Assembly (NCBI GenBank): GCA_023150835.1
Contig: JAKLKB010000001.1
Coordinates: 117,134 to 181,133 of the forward strand
Direction of reading: 5' to 3'
Length of the DNA stretch: 64,000 nt
Source: Myxococcota bacterium
GTDB lineage: Bacteria; Myxococcota_C; UBA6777
The position numbers were made by a program, and so were the translations under genes. Of the stretch, positions 10,563 to 21,354 are shown in pieces. Under the pieces are notes generated by a model. The model was not told where the DNA came from and ran no database searches. It saw only the letters and a list, made by a program, of their open reading frames with translations. Numbering within the stretch: the stretch's first letter is position 1; the number at the start of each line of letters is the position of its first letter.

Positions 10563-10590
10563 TTGACGAATTTTCTTCGACGTGTTATCT
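10563..10590 (+). promoter_or_regulatory. Weak candidate promoter upstream of rplR
   Basis: TTGACG, 16-bp spacer, TTATCT. Confidence 0.3.
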
Positions 10591-10632
10591 GCCCCCCTCA
10601 TTGATCCCGAGGTGTGCTCTAAGGAGGCTAGG

Positions 10633-11001
10633 ATGGGCAAGACCAATCCAAAACTGCAGGCGCGTTTACGTCGTAAGCGACGCATCCGTGCGACGATCTC
10701 GGGTACTCCTGAGCGCCCCCGCCTGACAGTCTTTCGTAGCAGCAAGTTTATCTATGCACAAATCATCGATGACCAAGCCGGGCATACCCTTGCCTCGGTT
10801 TCGGACCAATCGCCACAACTCCGCGAAGATCTCAAATCCTTAAAAAAGAAGGAACGCGCTGCACGTGTAGGCCAACTGCTCGCTGAGCGTTGTAAAGAAC
10901 TTGGCATCACTTCTGTTGTCTTCGACCGCAATGGTTACATTTACCACGGTCGTGTTCAAGCTCTCGCAGACGGCGCCCGTGAAGGCGGTCTGGAATTCTA
11001 G
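10633..11001 (+). CDS. rplR: 50S ribosomal protein L18
   Basis: [45 protein letters not shown]...[28 protein letters not shown]. Confidence 0.98.
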   Translation: MGKTNPKLQARLRRKRRIRATISGTPERPRLTVFRSSKFIYAQIIDDQAGHTLASVSDQSPQLREDLKSLKKKERAARVGQLLAERCKELGITSVVFDRNGYIYHGRVQALADGAREGGLEF

Positions 11002-11010
11002 GAGGATCAT

Positions 11011-11529
11011 GTGGCCACGTTGAATCGCGAGCAAATGGAACAGCTCAACCCCGAAGACCTGAAAGAGCGGGTTGTCATGATCAACCGCACTGCGAAAGTT
11101 GTAAAAGGCGGTCGCCGCTTTTCTTTCAACGCGCTTGTCGTGGTTGGTAATAACGAAGGTTGCGTTGGCAGCGGGCTTGGAAAAGCCAACGAAGTTCCCG
11201 AAGCCATCCGAAAAGGCAGTGATCGTGCAAAACGCGAACTCATCGCCGTTCCCGTAATGAACGAAACCATCCCCCATGAAGTCATCGGCCATTTTGGCGC
11301 AGCACGCGTCCTTTTGCGCCCTGCTTCTTCTGGTACGGGCGTTATCGCGGGTGGTGCTGTTCGCGCTGTCCTTGAATCTGCTGGTATCAAAAACATCTTG
11401 ACTAAGTGTCTCGGAACAACCAACCCACACAACGTCGTAAAAGCTACGCTCAACGCTCTTGAGCAGCTACGCTCGCCCGAAGATACGGCGCAAATGCGTG
11501 GTAAAGCGCTTGACGAGATCCAGCGCTAA
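11011..11529 (+). CDS. rpsE: 30S ribosomal protein S5
   Basis: [52 protein letters not shown]. Confidence 0.98.
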   Translation: MATLNREQMEQLNPEDLKERVVMINRTAKVVKGGRRFSFNALVVVGNNEGCVGSGLGKANEVPEAIRKGSDRAKRELIAVPVMNETIPHEVIGHFGAARVLLRPASSGTGVIAGGAVRAVLESAGIKNILTKCLGTTNPHNVVKATLNALEQLRSPEDTAQMRGKALDEIQR

Positions 11530-11544
11530 GAGGAGACCGGACCT

Positions 11545-11727
11545 ATGGCAAAAAAACTTCAAATCACTCAAGTTCGCAGCGTGATCGGTCGCCCACTACG
11601 ACAACGTTCCACTTTGCGCAGCCTCGGGTTGCGCAAAATCGGCCACAGTGTCGAGATCAACGATACGCCAGAAACGCGCGGCATGGTTCGCGCTGTCGAG
11701 CACCTTGTCGAGTGGAAGGAACGATAA
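11545..11727 (+). CDS. rpmD: 50S ribosomal protein L30
   Basis: [52 protein letters not shown]. Confidence 0.96.
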   Translation: MAKKLQITQVRSVIGRPLRQRSTLRSLGLRKIGHSVEINDTPETRGMVRAVEHLVEWKER

Positions 11728-11728
11728 A

Positions 11729-12196
11729 ATGTCTGACAAGATGCTGTCGCGCCTGCAACCCCCAAAAGGCGCAGTAAAAAAGAAAAAGCGCGTGGGTCGT
11801 GGCCCCGGTTCCGGCCTCGGTAAAACAGCTGGCCGCGGCCATAAAGGCCAACACGCTCGCGCTGGAGCAGGACCTCACCCCCGATTTGAAGGGGGCCAAA
11901 TGCCTCTCCAACGTCGCCTCCCCAAACGTGGCTTTACCAACCTCTTTCGCCAAGAATACCACGTCGTTAACGTGCGTGACCTTCAAACGTTTTCTGCTGG
12001 TTCTATTGTCGACGTCGAGACTCTCGCTCAACGCGGCCTCGCTCCTTTGAATCTCAATAACGCAGGCGTCAAAGTTCTTGGGGATGGTGAAATTAACGTC
12101 GCGCTGACTGTTCGTGCGCATCGCTTCTCGGCTGCTGCCCGTGAAAAAATCGAGGCCGCAGGCGGAACCGTCGAGGTAATCGAAAGTGCTCAGTAA
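11729..12196 (+). CDS. rplO: 50S ribosomal protein L15
   Basis: [38 protein letters not shown]...[17 protein letters not shown]; start re-assigned from ORF at 11648. Confidence 0.97.
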   Translation: MSDKMLSRLQPPKGAVKKKKRVGRGPGSGLGKTAGRGHKGQHARAGAGPHPRFEGGQMPLQRRLPKRGFTNLFRQEYHVVNVRDLQTFSAGSIVDVETLAQRGLAPLNLNNAGVKVLGDGEINVALTVRAHRFSAAAREKIEAAGGTVEVIESAQ

Positions 12197-13502
12197 CTTC
12201 GCAAACATCACGCGCGTCCCCGAACTTCGGCGTCGCATCCTTTTTACTCTCGGTATGCTCGCGGTCTACCGCGTCGGGGTATTTATTACTATCCCGGGCG
12301 TAAACCGTGAAAAAATGATGCGAATGGTCGGCGGCGGTGGCGGCGGAAGAGGCGGTCTACTCGGCCTATTTAACATGTTCACGGGCGGCGCTCTCGAACG
12401 GATGTCGATCTTTGCGTTGGGCATCATGCCCTACATTAGTGCCTCGATCATCATCCAACTCTTGCAAGTCGTTGTCCCCACGTTGACTCGTCTTTCTAAA
12501 GAAGGCGAGGTCGGACGACAAAAAATCAACCAATACACACGCTACGGCACCATCCTGCTGAGCATCGTGCAAGGGATCGGGATCGGCTTCTGGCTTCGCA
12601 GCCAAAGCGTCACCATCCCCGGATTGGTGGTTTATGCCGACTTCATGTTTATTTTCATGACTGTGTTGACCCTGACGTGTGGTGCTGTTTTCTTGATGTG
12701 GCTCGGTGAGAAAATGACCGAACATGGCATCGGAAATGGGATCAGCCTCCTGATTTATGCGGGTATTGTCGCAGCTTTCCCTTCGGCTATCGCCTCAACT
12801 GTCGATATGTTCTCCGAAAAGCTCGTCGAACTTCTTCTCCTCGTTGCCTTTATGATCCTTGTTGTTGGTGTGATCGTCTTTTTTGAACGCGCACATCGAC
12901 GTATCCCTGTCCAATACGCCAAGCGCGTCATCGGAAACCAAGTCACAGGCGGTCAAGCCTCACACCTACCCCTCAAAGTCAATACTGCCGGTGTGATCCC
13001 CCCGATCTTTGCATCGTCGGTCTTGATGTTCCCTGCTACCGTTTCCCAGTGGCTCCCTATCCTCAAGCCCGTTTCCGATAACTTGCGCTTTGATGGCCTT
13101 CTCTATAACAGCATTTATGTCGCTCTCACCGTCTTCTTTGCTTACTTTTATACTGCCGTCACATTTAACCCGACCGACGTCGCAGACAATATCAAGAAAA
13201 ACGGCGGCTATATCCCCGGATATCGCCCCGGAAAACAAACTGCTGAGTATATCGACTTTGTGCTTTCCCGAATCACCTTTGCGGGAGCCGTCTATCTCTC
13301 GGCTGTTTGCGTGTTGCCCAACATCTTGATCGCAAAGTACGGCGTTCCCTTTTATTTTGGAGGGACATCTTTGCTGATCGTTGTCGGTGTTGCCCTTGAT
13401 ACCGCACAACAGATCGAGTCGCACCTGATCACTCGCCATTATGAAGGTCTGACCGGGTCTCGTGGTACAAAAATTCGCGGTCGAAACAGTTCTACCGCTT
13501 GA
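12186..13502 (+). CDS. secY: Preprotein translocase subunit SecY
   Basis: 10-TM architecture; [18 protein letters not shown]..., [33 protein letters not shown]. Confidence 0.98.
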   Translation: MLSNFANITRVPELRRRILFTLGMLAVYRVGVFITIPGVNREKMMRMVGGGGGGRGGLLGLFNMFTGGALERMSIFALGIMPYISASIIIQLLQVVVPTLTRLSKEGEVGRQKINQYTRYGTILLSIVQGIGIGFWLRSQSVTIPGLVVYADFMFIFMTVLTLTCGAVFLMWLGEKMTEHGIGNGISLLIYAGIVAAFPSAIASTVDMFSEKLVELLLLVAFMILVVGVIVFFERAHRRIPVQYAKRVIGNQVTGGQASHLPLKVNTAGVIPPIFASSVLMFPATVSQWLPILKPVSDNLRFDGLLYNSIYVALTVFFAYFYTAVTFNPTDVADNIKKNGGYIPGYRPGKQTAEYIDFVLSRITFAGAVYLSAVCVLPNILIAKYGVPFYFGGTSLLIVVGVALDTAQQIESHLITRHYEGLTGSRGTKIRGRNSSTA

Positions 13503-13687
13503 CGATCTCAACGTGATCGTGTACCTCAAACCAACCTGAGAGAACCCTCCCACAGGAAAAAGTCACGAAATAGAGGGAAAAGTCGAAACACTCCATCCCT
13601 CACCCTCTACAACACGGGCCAAAACCGCAATCTCGGTGAAGGCCCTCCTTCCCAAGGCAAACGTACTTGGGTCTCACGGGCTAAACA

Positions 13688-13801
13688 ATGAAAGTTCGAG
13701 CTTCTGTGAAAAAAATCTGCGATAAATGCAAGGTCGTCAAACGACGTGGCGTCGTTCGAGTGATCTGCGATAACCCCAAGCATAAACAGCGTCAGGGCTA
13801 A
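13688..13801 (+). CDS. rpmJ: 50S ribosomal protein L36 (37 aa, below ORF track cutoff)
   Basis: Direct translation: [37 protein letters not shown]. Confidence 0.97.
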   Translation: MKVRASVKKICDKCKVVKRRGVVRVICDNPKHKQRQG

Positions 13802-13813
13802 GGGAGAAAGAGC

Positions 13814-14179
13814 ATGGCACGCATCGCTGGTATCGACCTGCCGCGCAACAAACGCATCGATATCGCCTTGACTTACCTTTATGGGGTCGGGCCTCACACC
13901 GCCAACAAAATCTTGGAAAAAGCGGACGTCCCCGCTTCCACGCGCACCTATCAGTTGAGCGAAGGTGAAGTCCAACGTATCCGTAAGGTTATCGAGCAAG
14001 AGCACAAAGTAGAAGGGGATCTCCGACGTGAGATCTCTATGAACATCAAGCGCCTTATGGACATCGGATGCTATCGGGGACTTCGTCACCGACGTGGCCT
14101 TCCTGTTCGCGGCCAACGTACCAAAACCAACGCGCGGACCCGTAAAGGCCCCCGCCGTAACATGATGCGCAAGCGCTAA
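13814..14179 (+). CDS. rpsM: 30S ribosomal protein S13
   Basis: [26 protein letters not shown]...[28 protein letters not shown]. Confidence 0.98.
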   Translation: MARIAGIDLPRNKRIDIALTYLYGVGPHTANKILEKADVPASTRTYQLSEGEVQRIRKVIEQEHKVEGDLRREISMNIKRLMDIGCYRGLRHRRGLPVRGQRTKTNARTRKGPRRNMMRKR

Positions 14180-14200
14180 TTCACCCGATAGGATACGACG

Positions 14201-14596
14201 ATGGCGAAACCAAAACGAGCCAAAAGCGGACGCAAAAAAGTTAAAAAGAATATCCCTGTTGGCGTCGCGCATATCCAATCCACTTTCAACAACACCATCG
14301 TGACCATCTCCGACCCCTCCGGAAATGTTCTCACATGGTCAAGCGCTGGTGAGCGCGGCTTTAAAGGCTCCCGCAAAAGCACGCCTTATGCTGCACAGCA
14401 AGCCGCCGAAGATGCCTCGCGCAAAGCCAAAGAACATGGCATGAAAAGCCTCTCCGTACACGTCAAAGGTCCCGGATCTGGCCGAGAAGCCGCCTTGCGC
14501 TCTCTCGCTGCTTCTGGATTAAAGATCTCCTTGATCCGCGACGTCACGCCGATCCCACACAACGGCTGCCGACCTCCCAAACGTCGCCGCGTCTGA
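14201..14596 (+). CDS. rpsK: 30S ribosomal protein S11
   Basis: [46 protein letters not shown]...[18 protein letters not shown]. Confidence 0.98.
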   Translation: MAKPKRAKSGRKKVKKNIPVGVAHIQSTFNNTIVTISDPSGNVLTWSSAGERGFKGSRKSTPYAAQQAAEDASRKAKEHGMKSLSVHVKGPGSGREAALRSLAASGLKISLIRDVTPIPHNGCRPPKRRRV

Positions 14597-14679
14597 ATGT
14601 CGCGCTTGGTGCGTGATATCTCTCTCCTTGTGAGAGAGTCCCTTGGATCTTCTTGCAAAAACCCTTTGCTGTTGCATCC

Positions 14680-14719
14680 AACCCGCCATCACTCTTCGAT
14701 GAAAGAGGGCGGGTTTTTG
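14680..14719 (+). terminator. Rho-independent terminator after rpsK
   Basis: AACCCGCC-atca-CTCTT-cgatga-AAGAG-GGCGGGTT followed by TTT. Confidence 0.75.
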
Positions 14720-14858
14720 TTCATCCTCCCGCGTGTCTCTTCAGTATCGTGATGCGCGTGTGTTGGTAGCCGTTATCGGGCATCTTAATCTCGTTGGGGG
14801 GTCCTCTTACTCGTCGTAGGACCGCCCCCTTGCCCATGAGCCGATGGAGTGATTGCCT

Positions 14859-15887
14859 ATGTATAGATTTTGGCGTGAGCTGATCAGCCCCAAAAGCCTA
14901 CAGGTCGATCAGGATTCCCTTAGTGATACGTACGGCAAGTTCGTTGCGGAACCCCTCGAACGTGGTTTTGGGGTCACGCTTGGAAACTCCCTGCGTCGTG
15001 TTTTGCTCTCCTCTATCCAAGGTGCTGCGATCTCTGCTGCAAAAATCGAGGGCGCGCACCACGAATTTCAAACCCTTCCCGGTGTTCTTGAAGACGTCAC
15101 AGATATCCTCTTAAATCTAAAAGAAGTTGTCTTGAAGTTTGACGACTACAAACCTGATGTTCGCAAGCTTCGTGTTGATGTCAAAGGAAAACCCGGGGAA
15201 AAGGTGATCGTCAGAGCGCGTGATATCCAAACTCCTCCTGATATCGCGATCCTCAATCCCGACCAACACATCGCAACTTTGATGGAAGATGCTCGACTTC
15301 AAGCCGAGTTTACCGCCCACAGCGGACGCGGTTATGTCCCCGCTGAACGCAAACAGTGGGGCGAACTCCCTGTCGGCACCATCGGCGTAGATGCCATCTT
15401 CTCCCCCATCAAAAAAGTGAACTATCTCGTCACCAACGCACGTGTTGGTCAGGTGACTGACTACGATAAACTCACCATCGAAGTCTTTACCAACGGCTCC
15501 GTTCGGCCCGATGACGCCGTCGCTTTCGCCGCAAAGATTTTGCGTGAGCAACTCTCGATCTTCTTGAATTTTGAAGATATCGACGATGCGCCTGATGCCG
15601 AGGTCTCCGAAGAAGAGCAAAAACTCAACGAGAACTTGCTGAAAACTGTCGATGAACTCGAACTCTCTGTTCGATCCGCGAACTGTCTCTCCAACGCAAA
15701 CATCCGTTATATTGGCGAACTTGTTCAACGCTCCGAACAGGAGATGCTCAACACCAAAAACTTCGGCCGCAAATCGCTCAAAGAAATCCGCGATGTCTTG
15801 GCCGAAATGGGCCTCAGCCTCGGAATGAAGTTGGATAGTTGGCCCCCGAAAGATCTGAAAGAAAAAGAACGCAAAAACAACGCCTGA
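14859..15887 (+). CDS. rpoA: DNA-directed RNA polymerase subunit alpha
   Basis: [34 protein letters not shown]...[42 protein letters not shown]. Confidence 0.98.
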   Translation: MYRFWRELISPKSLQVDQDSLSDTYGKFVAEPLERGFGVTLGNSLRRVLLSSIQGAAISAAKIEGAHHEFQTLPGVLEDVTDILLNLKEVVLKFDDYKPDVRKLRVDVKGKPGEKVIVRARDIQTPPDIAILNPDQHIATLMEDARLQAEFTAHSGRGYVPAERKQWGELPVGTIGVDAIFSPIKKVNYLVTNARVGQVTDYDKLTIEVFTNGSVRPDDAVAFAAKILREQLSIFLNFEDIDDAPDAEVSEEEQKLNENLLKTVDELELSVRSANCLSNANIRYIGELVQRSEQEMLNTKNFGRKSLKEIRDVLAEMGLSLGMKLDSWPPKDLKEKERKNNA

Positions 15888-16105
15888 TCTTCGCGTTTCT
15901 TCGCGGGCTGTGTAGAACTTTGCCACCCTCACAGCCCTCGCTTCATAACGCCACTAAGAACATCCGCGTTTGTGCTGCAAGAAAAACCATCGCCCCCTGC
16001 TTTTGCATTTCTTGTACGCTTCTTCTCTTTCGTTCGCTTGACCTGTCTGAAAACAGGATCCATGCAAAGAAAAACACGGACGCATAACCATACGAGGACA
16101 CAATT

Positions 16106-16549
16106 ATGAGACACCGCAAGGATGGCCGTCGGCTCGGGCGTAACAGCAGCCATCGCCGCGCGATGATGCGCAACTTGGTCACTTCTTTCCTTGAGCACGG
16201 AAAGATCACCACCACCGAAGCTCGCGCCAAAGAACTTCGCCGCGAAGCCGAAAAAATGATCACGCTCGGAAAACGAGCCCTTCGCTCTTCTTTCCCTGCC
16301 GAGCTTCCAGACGAAGAATACCAGCAAAAATACTTGCACCTTTTCCGTCAGGCGCTGTCTTTTCTCCAAGACAAAGACGTCGCTCGCAAAGTGTTCAACG
16401 AGTACGCTCCCGTTTTCGCTCAACGCCCCGGAGGATACACACGCATCCTCAAGCTCGATGCTCGTCAAGGCGATAACGCGCCTGTCGCTCTCATCGAATT
16501 GGTTCACCTTTACGATAAAACCGACAAACCGACCAAAACCGCCCAATAA
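16106..16549 (+). CDS. rplQ: 50S ribosomal protein L17
   Basis: [45 protein letters not shown]. Confidence 0.98.
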   Translation: MRHRKDGRRLGRNSSHRRAMMRNLVTSFLEHGKITTTEARAKELRREAEKMITLGKRALRSSFPAELPDEEYQQKYLHLFRQALSFLQDKDVARKVFNEYAPVFAQRPGGYTRILKLDARQGDNAPVALIELVHLYDKTDKPTKTAQ

Positions 16550-17105
16550 TCCCTCCCTTCGTTCCGCTCCCATTACCCCTTCTTTCGTTCCGCTCCTGTT
16601 ACAAACAGGTTTCGGGACGTTCCACACAAAGCACCAGTCCAGCTCCCATTACCCCTCCTTCCTTCCACTCCTACTGCCTCTCCTGTCTTCTTTCTCTTGC
16701 TGCTCCACAAGGCAAAGGCCGATCGCCTTTATCGTCGACAGAGCCTTCTGTCCTCTTTTTATCTCGTACGATCTTCGAGAGATATGCGCCCGAAACTTCG
16801 CCCCAATCCGTTGTGATTGTCCTCTTTTTTGACAGCCTTGGGGCGCTTCCCCTGCGCACGTCGATCACATCACGTATGGATCTCGTATAACGCCTCCCCA
16901 AGCTGCCCGTTTGCTTTTTCTCGGTCTGTTTCCTCCTTGCTCACGTCGATCATAAAGTGGTATAAACACCCCCGCTTCTTCGCTCCTGTTGCTTCTTGCC
17001 TTGATTGTGCTTTTTGAGTTCCACAGGGGCTTCTTTCCCATCACTTTTGGGGCGTAGTTTCTTCTTCAGAAGCTCGCACCGAACCAACACTCGGGCGGTT
17101 ACATC

Positions 17106-18194
17106 ATGGACTTGTTTGTCTTGCCCATCTTTCGGAGACTTCGCTCTTTTTTACTGTGCCTGTGCGCCATCACGTTTCCTTCGGCGCTTTGTGCGCAAAC
17201 CTCTCGTCCTCACGCCCTCAAAAAAACAAATCCGACCGATACGTCGCCTTCTTCCCTGACACACCGCCCTGCAACTTCTCGACCCACAACCTCTTCCCGT
17301 ACGAAATTCTCCTCCACTTCGCAGCCTGTCACTGCCCCCGATATCGCGGCCCTTCTTCGCCGCGAGCTGCGGTATGACCTTCAAGCCGCTGCTTTTTTCC
17401 GCCCTTTGCCTTTTGCTCTTCCTCTCGAACCGTCCCATTTGACCTATACAAGGGCATTTATGATCGCCTCTTCCATGAAGCTGACCAAACAAGATCGAGA
17501 CCTGCTCGCTTATCTTGAAAGACAAGCCCTGCGTGAATGGCAAGAAGGAACCATGCAGCGCAGCGAAGTTCGATACCGTATGCACCGCCATCTTCGTTTC
17601 TATGGACTCCCAAAATACCGACTGTTAGGCTTTTTGCGACTCAAACAACTCGAAGAAGCCCTTGAACGCTTTCTTGCCCGAGGCGGCTCTCTGCTCAAAC
17701 GGCCCCCCACCCACTCTCCCTCGTTTGCACAAACCCTCGAACTGGCCCGATATGCCGACAATTTCCCCACCCTTTTCTCGCGCCTCGGAGTCTCCGTAAG
17801 CGCCAAACAACTCTCCCCAGAGCAGCGTTATTGGATGCGTACTTTGTTCTTGGCGCGCTGGGCCAATCAAGTGGTCGGTGTCTTCCCGCTACCCGTCTTA
17901 ATGGGCGGGCCGATCTATGCAGACTATACACGCGCTCGCTTGATCTTTTCTGCTTCGGTTGAACGCCGGCTTTGGGCGGCTCGCGAACTCTTGAACATCG
18001 ATCCCACCCTTGATTCCGCTCGAATCGTTGTCTGGTTGTGGATACAACTCGGCCAACCCCACACCGCTTTGCGTTATCTCCGAGAAACACTGCGCAAAGA
18101 ACCGAACTACCGAAGCGCACAACAACTACTGCTCCTAATTACCCAAGAACCCCTGTTTTCTCCCCTTCCCCCCATCCCCCCCAAAAAACCTTGA
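17106..18194 (+). CDS. Hypothetical exported protein with TPR-like C-terminal segment
   Basis: Signal peptide-like N-terminus; C-terminal AARELLNIDPTLDSARIVVWLWIQLGQPHTALRYLRETLRKEPNYRSAQ. Confidence 0.6.
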   Translation: MDLFVLPIFRRLRSFLLCLCAITFPSALCAQTSRPHALKKTNPTDTSPSSLTHRPATSRPTTSSRTKFSSTSQPVTAPDIAALLRRELRYDLQAAAFFRPLPFALPLEPSHLTYTRAFMIASSMKLTKQDRDLLAYLERQALREWQEGTMQRSEVRYRMHRHLRFYGLPKYRLLGFLRLKQLEEALERFLARGGSLLKRPPTHSPSFAQTLELARYADNFPTLFSRLGVSVSAKQLSPEQRYWMRTLFLARWANQVVGVFPLPVLMGGPIYADYTRARLIFSASVERRLWAARELLNIDPTLDSARIVVWLWIQLGQPHTALRYLRETLRKEPNYRSAQQLLLLITQEPLFSPLPPIPPKKP

Positions 18195-18302
18195 GCGACT
18201 TGCCGATCTTGCACAGGCTCCCCTTCTGGGGCTAAGATGCCCTTCGCCGTTTGTACACGTCGGCCCCTTCGTCTTGTTTCACTTGTCGGGAGATGCGCCT
18301 TC

Positions 18303-20768
18303 ATGGATGGTTGTTTGCGACGGATCTTGGCTCTTCTTGTTCTTGGGCTGCTTCTTTCTTTCCCTTTGCCGGCCAACGCGGACGAACGCGTCAACCCCAT
18401 CGAAGGGACCATCGACACAGGATCGGCTTATCCCCTTCTCACCAACGAGATCCCCGGTATGGTGATCGTTCTGACTCACCAACAGATCCAAGCACGCGGA
18501 TACCGCTCGGTCTACGAGATATTGCGCGATCTGCCCGGTTTTTCTACTCGTGGCGGCTTTGGTCAAGGCTGGGTCAACTTGATCATGGACGGCGAACAGT
18601 CCCAAAACAACGAGAAGTTTATGCTCTTTGTGGATGGTGTTCTCGAACAAGATCTTTGGCGGCGCTCGATCTGGCTTTCTTACCAATACTCCACCTATTT
18701 CATTAAAAATATCACCGTATTCTACGGACCCGCCGCCACCCGCTTTGGTGCAAACGCCGTCTCTGGGGTCGTTTTTATCGATACCAAAAAAGCAGAAGAT
18801 CTCGCCGATGGATACGGTGATCTCTCCTTTACCAAAGATATCCGCACCAATATGTGGGCTCTCGATCTCATGCTTGGCCACAGCTACAACAAGCGCAGCA
18901 ACAAAAACCTCGCCAAAAACTTGTTCTCTTGGTACGTACGCGGTCGCCTTTATCTCAGCGACGCACGCGATGATGGCGCAAATCAACGATGGAGTCTCGA
19001 TAACCCCGATATCCGAGGCTTTTTAGATCAACGCGCCGCACAATACCGACTCGATTATCAACGCGCCTTTCCTAGCTCCGAACAAAACAAGATCGATCAA
19101 GAAGTTGCAAACTACCGAAAACGCCTTGATTCGGCTTTTCGAGACGACCCCGCCAACAGCGGGCTGTATGCCAATCCGACATACTCTGATCGAAATCAGA
19201 CCTTTGTCGGGGAAGCAGGCTTGCGCTTTGACAACTGGTTCTTGCGCTTCTTTTTGTGGAGCATGGACACAGGCGAAGGACTCCGTTATCCCGCCTACTT
19301 GCGCCAAGCCAACACCACATGGACTGTCCGCAACCTCGCCGTCTCGTTGCACCACCTCAAAAGCGAACTCTGGTCTTCTGGCGTCGGTGAAAAGGCCCAA
19401 GTCATCTATCTCAATTTGAACTTGATCTACCGAAGACACGAGATCCCCACTTCTTCTTCTCGGGTGTTTTTTGACGGGCAACAACGCGTTTTTGTCAATC
19501 CCGAAAAACCTTGCACCGACCCCACCGGCAACAACCAGATCCCTTGCACTTGGACGGAGTTTGCTTGGCAGCCCCGCTATCACTACGTGATCTCGCAGTC
19601 ATTCCAAGCACAACCCAAACTGGATTTTCAACTGCTCAACAGCCGCCTGCGTATGTCCGTTGGTTTTGATACCGCGATCGAACACATCCAAGGGGCCTAC
19701 GTGATCTCTGATCGTCCCGATCCCGATCGCTTTGCCGCCGCCGTTCCCACAAGTACAGGCGCAGGAAACCATTTTGAACACATCCGCTTTAGCGCCTTTT
19801 TACAAGCTGACGTCAACATCGTTAACTGGCTCAGCGCAAGCGTCGGTGTGCGCTCCGATTGGGATTGGGCGCGTGGCGATCTGGATATCGTTCCCAACTG
19901 CTATCGGCCTCTTTCCCCTTGCTATCGTTTCAGCGCACCGCTCGTCGGTCGGGCCTCTTTGATCGGAAAGTTTGGTGAATCTCTTCAGGCCCGCCTTTCC
20001 TATGGCTACGCCTTCCTCTCGCCCTCCAACTGGCAACTTTATGGCTCCAACGTCGCTCGTGCCCTCGATGCTCGCGACCTCTTGCCGCAAGACAAGCACT
20101 CCGTTGAACTCAACGTCTACGCAGGACTTTTTTCAAAGTGGTATTTTACCGTCAGCGTCTTCCATCACTGGCTTAACAACGTGGACGCCCTGATCTTTGT
20201 CCCCTTCCGACAAAATGAAGTCCGAAATATCAATATCGGAAATCAAATGACGCTCGGAGGCCGCCTCTACACCGTCTTAAAACTTGTGCCTTGGATGGAT
20301 ATCTCTGCTGCCCTTGCCGTTCTTTTCCCACGTCTTGATGTCCAAGGACTCCGCAGCGGTGCCGAAAATCCCATCCTCCTTCAAGATATCCCCCTCCTTC
20401 AAGGCTCCCTGATCTTCGATTTCCGCTCTCACTCGCACGACCTCTCTCACTTCTTCGGAAGTATACGCCTCAACGTCCAGTCCACACGGCAAAACACGGG
20501 CTTCGATCAGGCCGAAAATGGCGAGATTACCGTCCAACGTGGCCCTCAAATCGATCCTTATTTTGTCCTTCACCTCTCCGCAGGCTACCTCTGGCGACCC
20601 CCCGAAAATTGGCCCATCAAAAAGCTCTCTCTCTCCGCTACCGCCGAAAATATCCTCAACTGGAACTACAACGATATCGGATACCGTAGCGCACGAGAAC
20701 CCAACTTTAGCTCTCTTGTCCCTATGCCCGGAATCAACGGATTTTTTAATCTCTCCGTCGGCTTTTAG
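18303..20768 (+). CDS. TonB-dependent receptor plug domain outer-membrane protein
   Basis: Signal peptide MDGCLRRILALLVLGLLLSFPLPANA; plug-like IPGMVIVLTHQQIQARGYRSVYEILRDLPGF; beta-barrel-like C-terminus ending in aromatic SVGF. ORF track start 18237. Confidence 0.85.
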   Translation: MDGCLRRILALLVLGLLLSFPLPANADERVNPIEGTIDTGSAYPLLTNEIPGMVIVLTHQQIQARGYRSVYEILRDLPGFSTRGGFGQGWVNLIMDGEQSQNNEKFMLFVDGVLEQDLWRRSIWLSYQYSTYFIKNITVFYGPAATRFGANAVSGVVFIDTKKAEDLADGYGDLSFTKDIRTNMWALDLMLGHSYNKRSNKNLAKNLFSWYVRGRLYLSDARDDGANQRWSLDNPDIRGFLDQRAAQYRLDYQRAFPSSEQNKIDQEVANYRKRLDSAFRDDPANSGLYANPTYSDRNQTFVGEAGLRFDNWFLRFFLWSMDTGEGLRYPAYLRQANTTWTVRNLAVSLHHLKSELWSSGVGEKAQVIYLNLNLIYRRHEIPTSSSRVFFDGQQRVFVNPEKPCTDPTGNNQIPCTWTEFAWQPRYHYVISQSFQAQPKLDFQLLNSRLRMSVGFDTAIEHIQGAYVISDRPDPDRFAAAVPTSTGAGNHFEHIRFSAFLQADVNIVNWLSASVGVRSDWDWARGDLDIVPNCYRPLSPCYRFSAPLVGRASLIGKFGESLQARLSYGYAFLSPSNWQLYGSNVARALDARDLLPQDKHSVELNVYAGLFSKWYFTVSVFHHWLNNVDALIFVPFRQNEVRNINIGNQMTLGGRLYTVLKLVPWMDISAALAVLFPRLDVQGLRSGAENPILLQDIPLLQGSLIFDFRSHSHDLSHFFGSIRLNVQSTRQNTGFDQAENGEITVQRGPQIDPYFVLHLSAGYLWRPPENWPIKKLSLSATAENILNWNYNDIGYRSAREPNFSSLVPMPGINGFFNLSVGF

Positions 20769-20821
20769 CCCTTCCCTCCAAACGATCCCTCACCCAAAAA
20801 AACATCCCCCATCAAGGCTGC

Positions 20822-21286
20822 TCATCTCGAACGATCGGGCCTTGTACCGAGAACAACGTTGGGCGCGCCTTCGGCCTCCAGCCAAGAACGCACCCGCTCC
20901 ACAAGATCGCCTTGAAGGATGATCATCGCGTCCTCCGCTCGTGCTCCGCATCCAATGGCTTTTCGCATCTTTTGCGCGAGCGCTGCAAGAGAATCAGGCG
21001 GGGCTTCAATGCCACTCACGGTTGTGACGGTTTTTCCGCCGTGTCCTTTGCGTTCGTGCCGCACCACGATCGAACGGCAACGCTGAAGAGGCGGAGGTTG
21101 CGCTTGTTTCGCAGCAGATGGAGACGGAGAAAGTGTCGGCTGTGGCGAGGCAGCAGGCATAGAGGGTTCCGAAGGGTTCGATGGAGCCGATGTTACGGCT
21201 TTTCGTAGCACATCGCCCAACGAAAGCCCAAAACTTGGAGATTCGTTTACGGTCGTCTTTGCAGGATTCGATGATTTTTTTGCCAT
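20822..21286 (-). CDS. SUI1/YciH-family translation initiation factor-like protein with Pro/Ser-rich N-terminus
   Basis: VRHERKGHGGKTVTTVSGIEAPPDSLAALAQKMRKAIGCGARAEDAMIILQGDLVERVRSWL. Confidence 0.85.
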   Translation of the reverse strand: MAKKSSNPAKTTVNESPSFGLSLGDVLRKAVTSAPSNPSEPSMPAASPQPTLSPSPSAAKQAQPPPLQRCRSIVVRHERKGHGGKTVTTVSGIEAPPDSLAALAQKMRKAIGCGARAEDAMIILQGDLVERVRSWLEAEGAPNVVLGTRPDRSR

Positions 21287-21354
21287 GATGGTGTCTTGTT
21301 TTTTTGCATCAAGAGGGAAAAACGTTTTTTTGCGTCGAAGTGGAAAACCACCTA

